A stretch of 57,998 nucleotides of DNA from NCBI GenBank assembly GCA_937873655.1, contig CALMYQ010000029.1:1-57998 (forward strand), read 5' to 3'. A model generated the notes under the pieces. The model had not been told where the DNA came from, ran no database searches, and saw nothing but the letters and a program-made list of their open reading frames with translations. The position numbers and the translations under genes were made by a program. This DNA comes from an uncultured Lewinella sp. (lineage in GTDB: Bacteria > Bacteroidota > Bacteroidia > Chitinophagales > Saprospiraceae). Of this stretch, positions 15,754-23,750 are shown one piece after another; the first letter of the stretch is position 1, and the number at the start of each line of letters is the position of its first letter.

Positions 15754-15790
15754 GGCTCCGTCCGGGATAGCCTCGGCGAAGGGGGGGGCA
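15754..15790 (+). repeat. Short GC-rich repeat module following T/G-rich array
   Basis: GCTCCGTCCGGGATAGCCTC followed by GGCGAAGGGG. On the minus strand of 40663-40845 the same order occurs: a T/G-rich tract and then GCTCCGTCCGCCATAGCCTC, GGCGTAGGCGGG. The shared order of a TTGTTT-rich tract plus this module indicates one element family. Confidence 0.6.
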
Positions 15791-15862
15791 TGATGGTTAA
15801 TTTTGGTTTTGCGGGCATGGCGTAAGGGCGGTTTTGGGGTTCGGTTCCGGAGTTAGATTTAC

Positions 15863-15945
15863 AATCACATACCGGCCCTACAGGCCGGAAACGTAAAATT
15901 CAAACCGAATGCTACCGATATGGCGGACCTGACGGCCCGCGCGTG
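15863..15945 (+). repeat. Dispersed repeat module A, single copy
   Basis: Reverse-complement relative of 57117-57199 and its 379-bp-spaced copies. Shared blocks: CAATCACATA, CGGCCCTACAGGCCGG, CGAATGCTACC, GCGGACCTGACGGCCCGCG. It holds two hairpins, CCGGCC-CTACA-GGCCGG and GCGGACC-TGAC-GGCCCGC (15923-15940). Confidence 0.75.
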
Positions 15946-16223
15946 GAGGCCGTTCAATAAAGTGTGTTTCACGCAAAGACGCAAATTTCGGATTTTCATC
16001 ACGTTGCGCGTGCTAAAAATCGGACTGACACAAAATTCCGGACAATCTCCGCGCGTGGGAATTCCCGTTCAACTTTCCACTTTGGGACCGCAACCATTGG
16101 GGCTCTTTAACCTTTCTGCTTTATCCTTTAACCTTGAAACCGCGGACCTAACGGCCCGCGCTGCCGTTATAAAGCTGAAACATAGCTCTATCCCAACAGC
16201 CAACTAGCGACTTACACATAACA

Positions 16224-16243
16224 CGACGGAAAATTTTCCGTCG
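16224..16243. repeat. 20-bp perfect palindrome
   Basis: CGACGGAAAATTTTCCGTCG reads identically on both strands. It lies 230 bp before typA, next to a CTGACAACTGACC remnant of the CAGT-type arrays. It could be a binding site or part of a decayed repeat. Confidence 0.6.
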
Positions 16244-16364
16244 CTACTGACAACTGACCTCCAAAGTCTCTATTCAACCTTTTGGCGTTCCGAAGGGTTC
16301 CCATAGCAGTATTATTTTTAAATAAATCTTTGAAACAGGCCGTACTACGAATGCGCTTATTCCG

Positions 16365-16372
16365 TACCTTTG
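16365..16372 (+). promoter_or_regulatory. Putative -7 promoter box of typA
   Basis: TACCTTTG matches TAnnTTTG exactly, 104 bp before the typA start, implying a leader of roughly 100 nt. TTTG at 16329-16332 is too far upstream to be the normal -33 partner. Confidence 0.5.
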
Positions 16373-16476
16373 CGGCTTCTTTTCAGAAAGAGAGGATCAG
16401 GTTTGTTAATTATTGAAAATCAATTCATTACCTGAAAAAGCCTTTGCGGCAAATTTTGTATCAGGAATAAATTTTT

Positions 16477-18294
16477 ATGGAGAATAAAATCAGGAATGTT
16501 GCCATTATCGCGCACGTTGACCACGGGAAAACCACCCTGGTGGACAAGATGCTGCTGGCCGGCAAATTATTCAAAGACCACGAAAAACCGGGAGAACTCA
16601 TCCTTGACAACAATGACCTGGAACGGGAACGCGGGATCACCATCCTGTCCAAAAACGTATCGATCCGGTACAAGGACGTCAAGATCAACATCATCGATAC
16701 CCCGGGCCACAGCGATTTTGGCGGAGAGGTAGAACGCGTGTTGAACATGGCCGACGGGGTTCTGTTGCTGGTGGACGCCTTTGAAGGGCCGATGCCCCAA
16801 ACCCGGTTTGTGCTGCAAAAGGCGCTTCAGCTGGGGCTCAAGCCGATTGTAGTGGTCAATAAGGTTGACAAGGAGAACTGCCGGCCCGACGAGGTCCACG
16901 AGGCTGTTTTCGACCTTATGTTCAACCTGGACGCTACAGAGGAGCAACTGGATTTTCCCACCTTGTTCGGTACGGCCAAACACGGCTGGATGAGCGAAGA
17001 CTGGCGAAATCCGACCTCCGATATCACGCCCCTGCTCGATGCTATCCTCGATCATATTCCGCCGCCCCGCGTGTCGGAGGGTACGCCCCAGTTGTTGGTG
17101 ACCTCCCTGGATTACAGCGCCTATATCGGCCGGATCGCGATCGGCAGGCTCAACCGGGGTAAACTGACAGCCAACCAGCCGGTTGCTTTGGTGAAAAAGG
17201 ACGGAACAGTCCAGAGAAGCCGGATCAAGAACCTGTTTATCTACGAAGGATTCGAACGGAAGGAGACCAATGAAGTGAAAGCGGGGGATATTTGCGCCAT
17301 CTTCGGCGTTGAAGGATTCGAGATCGGCGATACCATCGCTGACGCCGAAGCCCCGGAGGCCCTGCCGGCCATTGCGGTCGACGAGCCGACCATGAGCATG
17401 GTCTTCACCATCAACGACTCTCCGTTCTTCGGGCAGGAAGGCAAATTCGTTACCTCCCGCCACCTGAAGGACCGCCTGGAAAAAGAACTGGAGAAGAACC
17501 TGGCTTTGCGGGTGGAAGAAACCGATTCCGCCGATTCCTTCCGGGTATTCGGCCGCGGCGTACTGCACCTGTCCGTCCTGATCGAGACCATGCGCCGGGA
17601 AGGCTATGAGCTGCAGATCGGACAGCCGCAGGTCATCACCAAGCGGATTGACGGCCTGATCCACGAGCCCGTAGAGGAACTGACCATTGACCTGCCGGAT
17701 GCTTTCTCCGGCACGGCTATCGATATGATCACGCGGCGTAAGGGCGTCATGCTGGCCATGGAACCCAAAGGCGACCGGATCTCGTTGCGTTTTGAGATCC
17801 CTTCAAGAGGGCTTATCGGCCTGCGCAGCAATATGCTGACGGCCACGGCGGGCGAAGCGGTGATGAACCACCGGTTCCATGAATTTCAGCCGCATAAAGG
17901 CGATATCCCGGGCCGGATCAACGGCTCCCTGATCTCGATGGAAACAGGTAAGGCCATCCCTTATGCCATCAATAACCTGCAGGATCGCGGGAAATTCTTT
18001 GTCCTTCATAACGAAGACATTTACGAAGGCCAGGTAGTAGGTGAGAATAGCCGGCCGGGTGATCTGGTGGTGAACCTGACCAAAACCAAGAAACTGACCA
18101 ATATGCGGGCTTCCGGTTCGGACGACAAGCTGCGCCTGACGCCGCCGAAACGGTTTACCCTTGAAGAAGCGCTCGAATATATCCAGGCGGACGAATACGT
18201 TGAGGTCACGCCGCAATCCCTGCGCCTGCGCAAGATCCTGCTGAAAGAGCATGAACGGAAGCGCTCCCGCAACCAGTCTCTGGCGGATGTATAA
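16477..18294 (+). CDS. typA: Ribosome-associated GTPase TypA/BipA
   Basis: The product has 605 residues, the usual TypA length. G motifs are intact: AHVDHGKTT (about 11-19), [22 protein letters not shown] and VVVNKVDK. An EF-G-like domain follows, then the TypA signature region ([21 protein letters not shown], split as [10 protein letters not shown] and [20 protein letters not shown]) and the TypA-specific C-terminal end ([32 protein letters not shown]). TypA is a translational GTPase that binds 70S ribosomes, helps 50S assembly, and matters in cold or stress. It is monocistronic here, with a promoter box and long leader upstream and a good terminator downstream. Nothing unusual in the coding region. 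Confidence 0.98.
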   Translation: MENKIRNVAIIAHVDHGKTTLVDKMLLAGKLFKDHEKPGELILDNNDLERERGITILSKNVSIRYKDVKINIIDTPGHSDFGGEVERVLNMADGVLLLVDAFEGPMPQTRFVLQKALQLGLKPIVVVNKVDKENCRPDEVHEAVFDLMFNLDATEEQLDFPTLFGTAKHGWMSEDWRNPTSDITPLLDAILDHIPPPRVSEGTPQLLVTSLDYSAYIGRIAIGRLNRGKLTANQPVALVKKDGTVQRSRIKNLFIYEGFERKETNEVKAGDICAIFGVEGFEIGDTIADAEAPEALPAIAVDEPTMSMVFTINDSPFFGQEGKFVTSRHLKDRLEKELEKNLALRVEETDSADSFRVFGRGVLHLSVLIETMRREGYELQIGQPQVITKRIDGLIHEPVEELTIDLPDAFSGTAIDMITRRKGVMLAMEPKGDRISLRFEIPSRGLIGLRSNMLTATAGEAVMNHRFHEFQPHKGDIPGRINGSLISMETGKAIPYAINNLQDRGKFFVLHNEDIYEGQVVGENSRPGDLVVNLTKTKKLTNMRASGSDDKLRLTPPKRFTLEEALEYIQADEYVEVTPQSLRLRKILLKEHERKRSRNQSLADV

Positions 18295-18326
18295 CCGTCC
18301 GGCTTAAAATAACGAAATCAGATGAG

Positions 18327-18357
18327 AACGGGTGTCAAAAGCGCCCGTTTTTATTTT
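18327..18357 (+). terminator. Rho-independent terminator of typA
   Basis: Stem AACGGGTG / CGCCCGTT (18327-18334 and 18342-18349, one G-T pair) with loop TCAAAAG, followed by TTTATTTT. It starts 33 bp after the typA stop. Confidence 0.8.
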
Positions 18358-18451
18358 GCTTTAACCCGATTGGAAATCTTGATTGTCAAAATTTTTCGAT
18401 TTTTCTTCAAATATTTTTGAAATTTTCTTTTAAGGTTAAGGAAGTTTGCGA

Positions 18452-18459
18452 TAAATTTG
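18452..18459 (+). promoter_or_regulatory. Putative -7 promoter box of SusC/SusD pair
   Basis: TAAATTTG is an exact TAnnTTTG match. The upstream TTTT at 18428-18431 is at about the right distance for a weak -33 element. It predicts a leader of about 225 nt. Confidence 0.45.
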
Positions 18460-18690
18460 CCTCAGGTCTGGTTATTTCACTTCTGTAAAAAGCAATAAGC
18501 GACTAGTATTGCGTTGATCCCTTTTTGTTGCCTCCTAAAGATCAATTTTGTCTGCCTGTGCAGCCGGGCCGGGAAGTATTGCGATATTGTTAAACAACCT
18601 GAAGAAACTCGTATCAGTGGCAATTCATTCTATGCAGCGGAACTGTTTAACCTAAAAATTTATACTCACTTTCTTTAAACAAGTCAATTT

Positions 18691-21600
18691 ATGAAGAGCA
18701 GATTTTACCGAAGATTTCTTCATTCGTTGTTGCTTGTTACCGTTTTTTCCTCCTTCGCCTTTGCGCAAGGCAGGACAATTACCGGTACAGTGACAGATGC
18801 GGACGGCCTGGCTTTGCCGGGCGTAAACGTCATTCTGAAGGGGACGGGAACAGGTTCGGTAACCGACGTCGATGGGAAATATTCCATTTCGGTGTCCGGC
18901 GACCAGTCTGTGCTTACTTTCAGCTATATCGGTTATTCCGATATCGATATTACTGTAGGCAGCCGCTCTGTGGTTGATGTCAACATGAACTCCGATGCTC
19001 AGGTACTTTCGGAGGTTGTGGTTACAGCGCTTGGCATCAAGCGGAATTCAAGAGCCCTGCAGTCATCCGTGACCCAGGTGGACGGGAGCAACTTTACCCA
19101 GGCGCGTGAAAACTCCCTGGCCAATGCTTTGGCCGGCCGGGTAGCAGGGGTGAACGTTACCAAGATCGCTTCCGGCCCGGCAGGCTCTTCGCGCGTGGTT
19201 ATCCGCGGCGCCAAGACGCTGGGTTCCAACCTCAACCAACCGCTTTATGTAGTGGACGGTGTGCCGATGACCAACAACAACTACGGTCAGGCAGGCCTTT
19301 GGGGCGGATCGGACAACGGTGACGGCATCAGCAGCCTTAACCCGGACGATATCGAATCCACCACGGTCCTGAAGGGCGCCAGCGCAGCCGCACTCTACGG
19401 TTCGCGCGCCGCCAACGGCGTAATCCTCATTACGACCAAAAAAGGTACCGCCCGCAAAGGGATCGGCGTTGAGTTCAACTCCAACTTCGTCTTTGAAAAG
19501 GTGAACAACCTCACTGACCTGCAAACCACCCACGGTTCGGGCGGTATGGTCGGTACGAACCTGCAGAACTCGGTAGCCACCAAATCCAACTCAGCAGCCG
19601 ATCTCGAAAGAGCATGGAACGGCGGCTGGTTCCGTCAGGCATGGGGCCCGAAATTCGACGGCAGCAATGTTTACCAGTGGGACGGCGTTTCGCGCCCGTA
19701 TTCCTATCAGGGCGACCAGTGGGACCGTTTCTACGAAACCGGTACGGCATGGACCAACTCCATCGCCTTCTCCGGCGGCAACGAGACCCAGAATTTCCGT
19801 TTTGGTATGACCGACCTGCGGAGCAAGAGCGTAATGCCCAATGCAGGGTATGACCGTTTGAACCTCTCCCTGGCAACCAATTCCAAATTCGGCAAGAAGA
19901 TCACCCTGGAATCGACGATCCTCTACTCCAACGAGGATACCAAGAACCGGCCTTACGTTTCCGACTCTCCGGGGAACGCACCCCAAACGGTGTTCCTCAT
20001 CCCGGGCGACGTGAACGTGGAAACCTACAAAGGCGATCCCGATAAACTGGGCGCAGTGCCGAGCGTAGAGCGCCAAAAGGAAATGGGCATCACCATTTTT
20101 GACGGCAAAGCGCCGGGTGAAGAAATGCAGGAATCCTCCAACCTGTGGGGCCAGAACCCCTATTGGGCGGCTTACCAGTATGTTCACTCCGACAAACGCG
20201 ACCGCGTGATCGCCAACGGCCGCCTGCGTTATGACATCACCGATTTCCTCTACCTGCAGGGCCGTGCCGGTATGGACTGGTCGACCGCCCGGGGAACCAA
20301 CCTGACCCCGCAAGGTACAGGCTATCAGCGCGGCGGTTCCATGTCGGAAAACGAAACCCGCATCCGCGAGGTGAACATGGAATACCTGGTGGGCTTTGAC
20401 AAAGCTTTCGGCAGCGTCAACGTCAACGCTTTCTTCGGCGGCAACCGGATGCGTTCTTCCTGGGAACAGATCTCGGCCAACGGTAACAACTTCAACGTAC
20501 CGTTCTTTGCAGCCATCAACAACGCCAAAGACCGCAACTACGGTTACGGTTTCGCGGAAAGCGGCATCAACTCCATTTTCTCGAACCTGGAATTGGCCTA
20601 CAACGAATACTTGTTCCTGACCGGTACGTGGCGCAGGGACTGGTTCTCGGTACTGAATCCGGATAAGAACAGCATCGACTATCCTTCCATCGGCGCCAGC
20701 TTCGTCTTCACCGACGCATTCAAGGTGCCGAGCTGGTTGAGCTTCGGTAAACTCCGCGCAGCCTACGGCGAAGTGGGTAACGCCAACTCGGTAGGCGCGT
20801 ATTCTACCGTACTGACCTACTCCCTGAGCGGAAGCCCGCACAACGGGACAGCCTTTGCTTCCATTGCCGGCAATACCAACGGCTCCAACCTGCCCAACCC
20901 GGGCCTGGTGCCGTTTACTTCCGGCGAACTTGAATTCGGTTTTGACGTCCGGTTCTTTAACAACCGTCTGGGCGTCGACTTCAGCTACTACAGCCAGAAA
21001 ACGACGGATGATATCCTGAATGCCGGCATCTCCCGCGCTTCCGGTTTTGCCACCACCTCAGTCAACCTGGGTGAGATCACCAACAAGGGGATTGAATTAT
21101 TGGTGAACGGTACGCCGGTACGGGGACCGTTGAACTGGAACATTTCTCTGAACTTCGCCAAGAACAAGAACGAAGTGGTTTCGCTCATCGAAGGCCAGGA
21201 CAGGCTGTTCGTTGAAGAACCCAGAACCCGTCTGGCAGCTGTTTACCACGTAGTCGGTCAGCCTTACGGCGTGATCCTGGGCGTGAAACAAACGGTGGCG
21301 CCGAACGGACAACTGGTGTATGACGCCGACGGCGCTCCGGTTACCGACGGTACCTATCAGTACCTGGGCAACGGCGTTCCTGATTTCACGGGCGGTGTCA
21401 ACAACGAATTTTCCTTCAAGAACTTCGACCTGAGCTTCCTGATCGACTTCAAAGGCGGCGGCGACATCTATTCCGGCACCAACGTGCGCCTGACGCAGGC
21501 CGGCTTCCACCAGCAGACCCTCCAGGGCCGCGAAGGTGAAGCCCCGCTGTCCGTCAGCGGCGTTACGCAAACCGGTACGGACGGAAGCGGCAATCCGATC

Positions 21601-21936
21601 TATGAGCCCTTTACCAAAACCCTGACGCCGGGTGAGGCGCAGAATTACTGGAGCCAGCTGGGCAACCGCGCTCAGGAAAACTTCATGTACGACGCGTCCT
21701 TCATCAAACTGCGCCAGATCACCTTCGGATATACCTTCCCGCGGACGATGCTGGAAAAAACGCCGTTCAGGAGCCTGTCCCTTTCTTTCGTCGGCCGGAA
21801 CCTGGCCATCCTGATGAAGAACACGGACAACATCGACCCGGAATCCTCCTACACCAGCAGCAACGCGCAAGGCCTGGACTACTTCGGTATGCCGGCAACG
21901 CGCACCTATGGTTTCAACCTGAGGGCCACATTCTAA
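18691..21936 (+). CDS. SusC/RagA-family TonB-linked outer membrane transporter
   Basis: The product has 1081 residues, the usual SusC length. Signal peptide 1-25 (ending SFAFAQ); a carboxypeptidase-regulatory-like beta domain (about 27-110, with ITGTVTDADGLALPGVNV and GTGSVTDVDGKYSI); a plug domain containing ALAGRVAGVNV, YVVDGVPM and SAAALYGSRAANGVILITTKKG (SusC hallmark, around 225-248); then a long aromatic-rich 22-strand barrel ending in ATRTYGFNLRATF, with the terminal Phe needed for outer-membrane assembly. With the SusD-like lipoprotein 21 bp downstream it forms a lidded transporter powered by TonB for oligosaccharides, peptides or other large nutrients. No glycosidase adjoins it, so the substrate is unknown. 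Confidence 0.96.
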   Translation: MKSRFYRRFLHSLLLVTVFSSFAFAQGRTITGTVTDADGLALPGVNVILKGTGTGSVTDVDGKYSISVSGDQSVLTFSYIGYSDIDITVGSRSVVDVNMNSDAQVLSEVVVTALGIKRNSRALQSSVTQVDGSNFTQARENSLANALAGRVAGVNVTKIASGPAGSSRVVIRGAKTLGSNLNQPLYVVDGVPMTNNNYGQAGLWGGSDNGDGISSLNPDDIESTTVLKGASAAALYGSRAANGVILITTKKGTARKGIGVEFNSNFVFEKVNNLTDLQTTHGSGGMVGTNLQNSVATKSNSAADLERAWNGGWFRQAWGPKFDGSNVYQWDGVSRPYSYQGDQWDRFYETGTAWTNSIAFSGGNETQNFRFGMTDLRSKSVMPNAGYDRLNLSLATNSKFGKKITLESTILYSNEDTKNRPYVSDSPGNAPQTVFLIPGDVNVETYKGDPDKLGAVPSVERQKEMGITIFDGKAPGEEMQESSNLWGQNPYWAAYQYVHSDKRDRVIANGRLRYDITDFLYLQGRAGMDWSTARGTNLTPQGTGYQRGGSMSENETRIREVNMEYLVGFDKAFGSVNVNAFFGGNRMRSSWEQISANGNNFNVPFFAAINNAKDRNYGYGFAESGINSIFSNLELAYNEYLFLTGTWRRDWFSVLNPDKNSIDYPSIGASFVFTDAFKVPSWLSFGKLRAAYGEVGNANSVGAYSTVLTYSLSGSPHNGTAFASIAGNTNGSNLPNPGLVPFTSGELEFGFDVRFFNNRLGVDFSYYSQKTTDDILNAGISRASGFATTSVNLGEITNKGIELLVNGTPVRGPLNWNISLNFAKNKNEVVSLIEGQDRLFVEEPRTRLAAVYHVVGQPYGVILGVKQTVAPNGQLVYDADGAPVTDGTYQYLGNGVPDFTGGVNNEFSFKNFDLSFLIDFKGGGDIYSGTNVRLTQAGFHQQTLQGREGEAPLSVSGVTQTGTDGSGNPIYEPFTKTLTPGEAQNYWSQLGNRAQENFMYDASFIKLRQITFGYTFPRTMLEKTPFRSLSLSFVGRNLAILMKNTDNIDPESSYTSSNAQGLDYFGMPATRTYGFNLRATF

Positions 21937-21957
21937 TTATTTAAAACTGAATTGAAT

Positions 21958-23574
21958 ATGAAGTATAATAATAAATTGCTTTTTTCCGGCTTGCTGTCCC
22001 TGGCCTTGTTGTCAGGTTGCAATACGGATGAACTGCAAGAACTGAATATCAACCCGCAGGAGGTCACGCAGATCAACCTCAACTTTCTGCTGACAGCCGC
22101 CCAACTGGGCGCCGCTTCCGGCGGATCGGCGGGGGATAACCGCTACATTGACTGGCGGACCAACATCGGCATGTGCTCTATGGCCATCCAGCAGATCGCC
22201 AACGCTGGCGGCGGTATCGCCCCTGGCGACAAGTACACCGAGAACGTGGAAACCTATACTGCACCGTGGGACTTTATCTACGGCGATCAGCTCAAGAACC
22301 TGTCTGAAATCCTGTATCAGACCGGCCCCAACGGGTTTGATGCCGGCAATAAGGTGAATACCCGGAACGCAGCCCGCATCCTGCGCGCATTCCTGTTCCA
22401 CCGTTTGACCGACTATTACGGCAGCATTCCCTATTCGGAAGCCCTGACGGCAAGCCGGACCGACGGAACCTTCTTCCCGAAGTACGACAAGCAGAAGGAT
22501 ATTTATCTGGATCTGCTGAAAGAACTGGATGAAGCTTCCTCCGCCTTGAGCGCCTCCAATCCGGATGAAGGCTTTGCAGCTGCCGATATTTATTTCGACG
22601 GCGACATCGCCAAGTGGAAAAAATGGGGTTATTCCCTCATGCTTCGCCTGGCTATGAGGATCTCGAACGTGGATGCGGCTACGGCCGGTTCCTATGTTCA
22701 GAAAGCCATCGCAGGCGGTGTCATGACCAGCAATGCCGACAACGTGATCGTGCCGATGGCTACGGGGCCCAGCGAATGGACCAACCAGAACGGAATCTCC
22801 CGCGCCTTCTATCCCGGCGACGGCGGTCAGCCTTCCTACCTGAGCAAAACCCTGGTAGACTGGCTGAAAGGCCCCAGCGCCGGCTCGACGACCGATGACG
22901 ACCCGCGCCTGATGATCATGAGCGGCGGCATCATCAACTGGTCACCGACTGACGTGACCATCGTCAATGCCGATCCGCTGGCCCAGAAGGGCATGCCCAA
23001 CGGCAAGGACGCTACCACATTGGCTGAATTTGAAGGCCTTCCCGCAGGTCAGACCGTGGATCAACCCAATACCTATTCCAGGATCAATACCAAGATGCTG
23101 GACGACGGCGATCCGTACATGCTGATGAGCTACGGCGAAGTGGAATTGTTGCTGGCTGAAGCTGCCGAGCGCAGCATCGGCGGCGCTTCCGGCGCTGAAG
23201 GTCACTATAAGGCCGGCGTGAAAGCTTCCTGCCAGATGTACACCATCTACGACGAAACGCTCACGGCCAGCGATGCCGCGGTTGACGCTTACCTGGCCGC
23301 TCGGCCTTACGGCGGCAACAAGCTTCAAATGATCGGCGAGCAACTTTGGGCGAACAAGTTCCTCAACTGGTGGGATGCCTGGGCCGATTGGAGAAGAACC
23401 GGTTTCCCGGTCCTCACTCCGACCAACTACCCGGGTAACGAAACCGGCGGCGTGATCCCGCAAAGGTTGAAATATCCGGTCGGCGAAGTTGCAGGTAACC
23501 CGAATTTCGACGCGGGCGCTACCAAGCCGAACAACTACGTGACCAAGGTTTGGTGGGCAGGCGGCCCTGAGTAG
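21958..23574 (+). CDS. SusD/RagB-like nutrient-binding lipoprotein
   Basis: The product has 538 residues and starts at ATG 21958 (a TTG six bases earlier is a poor alternative). A lipobox is present (LLSGC, Cys about 20), so it is a lipoprotein, presumably surface-exposed as the lid of the SusC barrel. Sequence is of the SusD-like_2 type: NINPQEVTQINLNFLLTAAQ, RILRAFLFHRLTDYYGSIPYSEA (read FHRLTDYYGSIPYSEA), WKKWGYSLMLRLAMRI and a C-terminal EQLWANKFLNWWDAWADWRR. It is co-transcribed with susC across a 21-bp gap. A strong hairpin terminator follows 44 bp after the stop. Ligand unknown. Confidence 0.95.
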   Translation: MKYNNKLLFSGLLSLALLSGCNTDELQELNINPQEVTQINLNFLLTAAQLGAASGGSAGDNRYIDWRTNIGMCSMAIQQIANAGGGIAPGDKYTENVETYTAPWDFIYGDQLKNLSEILYQTGPNGFDAGNKVNTRNAARILRAFLFHRLTDYYGSIPYSEALTASRTDGTFFPKYDKQKDIYLDLLKELDEASSALSASNPDEGFAAADIYFDGDIAKWKKWGYSLMLRLAMRISNVDAATAGSYVQKAIAGGVMTSNADNVIVPMATGPSEWTNQNGISRAFYPGDGGQPSYLSKTLVDWLKGPSAGSTTDDDPRLMIMSGGIINWSPTDVTIVNADPLAQKGMPNGKDATTLAEFEGLPAGQTVDQPNTYSRINTKMLDDGDPYMLMSYGEVELLLAEAAERSIGGASGAEGHYKAGVKASCQMYTIYDETLTASDAAVDAYLAARPYGGNKLQMIGEQLWANKFLNWWDAWADWRRTGFPVLTPTNYPGNETGGVIPQRLKYPVGEVAGNPNFDAGATKPNNYVTKVWWAGGPE

Positions 23575-23617
23575 GGGCAACCCTTGTGGTTGAACCAACC
23601 AAAGGTCAGCAGAAAAC

Positions 23618-23652
23618 AAACGGCAGCCGTACATCGGCTGCCGTTTGCTGTT
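23618..23652. terminator. Bidirectional hairpin terminator
   Basis: Twelve-base perfect stem AAACGGCAGCCG / CGGCTGCCGTTT (23618-23629, 23635-23646) with loop TACAT. T-rich on the plus side (GTTTGCTGTTT) and A-rich before it, so it can serve the SusC/SusD operon and the convergent ASPIC gene. Confidence 0.8.
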
Positions 23653-23729
23653 TCAGGTAAGTGATTATTTGAAATAAGGCGATTTTTCAAAATAATTGGG
23701 CTTGCGGTAGGGCTGTAATCGCATGGATT

Positions 23730-23750
23730 GGACAACCCCAGGGGTTGTCC
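23730..23750. repeat. 21-bp inverted repeat abutting the ASPIC gene stop
   Basis: GGACAACCCC-A-GGGGTTGTCC, ten perfect base pairs around one base, directly before the minus-strand stop codon (23751-23753). A related half, GGGCAACCCTTGTGGTTGAA, lies at 23575-23595 just after the SusD stop. It is probably a small mobile or REP-like hairpin rather than a terminator. Confidence 0.55.

Larger units (their letters stand above)
15625..16476. other. Repeat-filled intergenic region between MFS gene and typA
   Basis: There is no gene here; the small open frames consist of repeat translation. Contents in order: 10-bp tandem array (15637-15750), a GCTCCGTCC...CCTCGGCG module (15754-15790), dispersed repeat A (about 15863-15945), a fragment with the hairpin CGCGGACC-TAAC-GGCCCGCG (16141-16160), a 20-bp palindrome (16224-16243), a CTGACAACTGACC remnant and the typA promoter region. 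Confidence 0.7.
18295..18690. other. Intergenic region between typA and SusC gene
   Basis: Holds the typA terminator (18327-18357), then an AT-rich stretch with an exact -7 box at 18452 and about 225 nt of leader before the SusC start. I see no gene and no recognisable riboswitch, though the leader is long enough for one or for small-RNA control. Confidence 0.5.

Noticed and set aside
15515..15825. Open frames of repeated MVVYGGLW-type residues
   Set aside because: They translate the 10-bp tandem array and have no start signal or homologous pattern.
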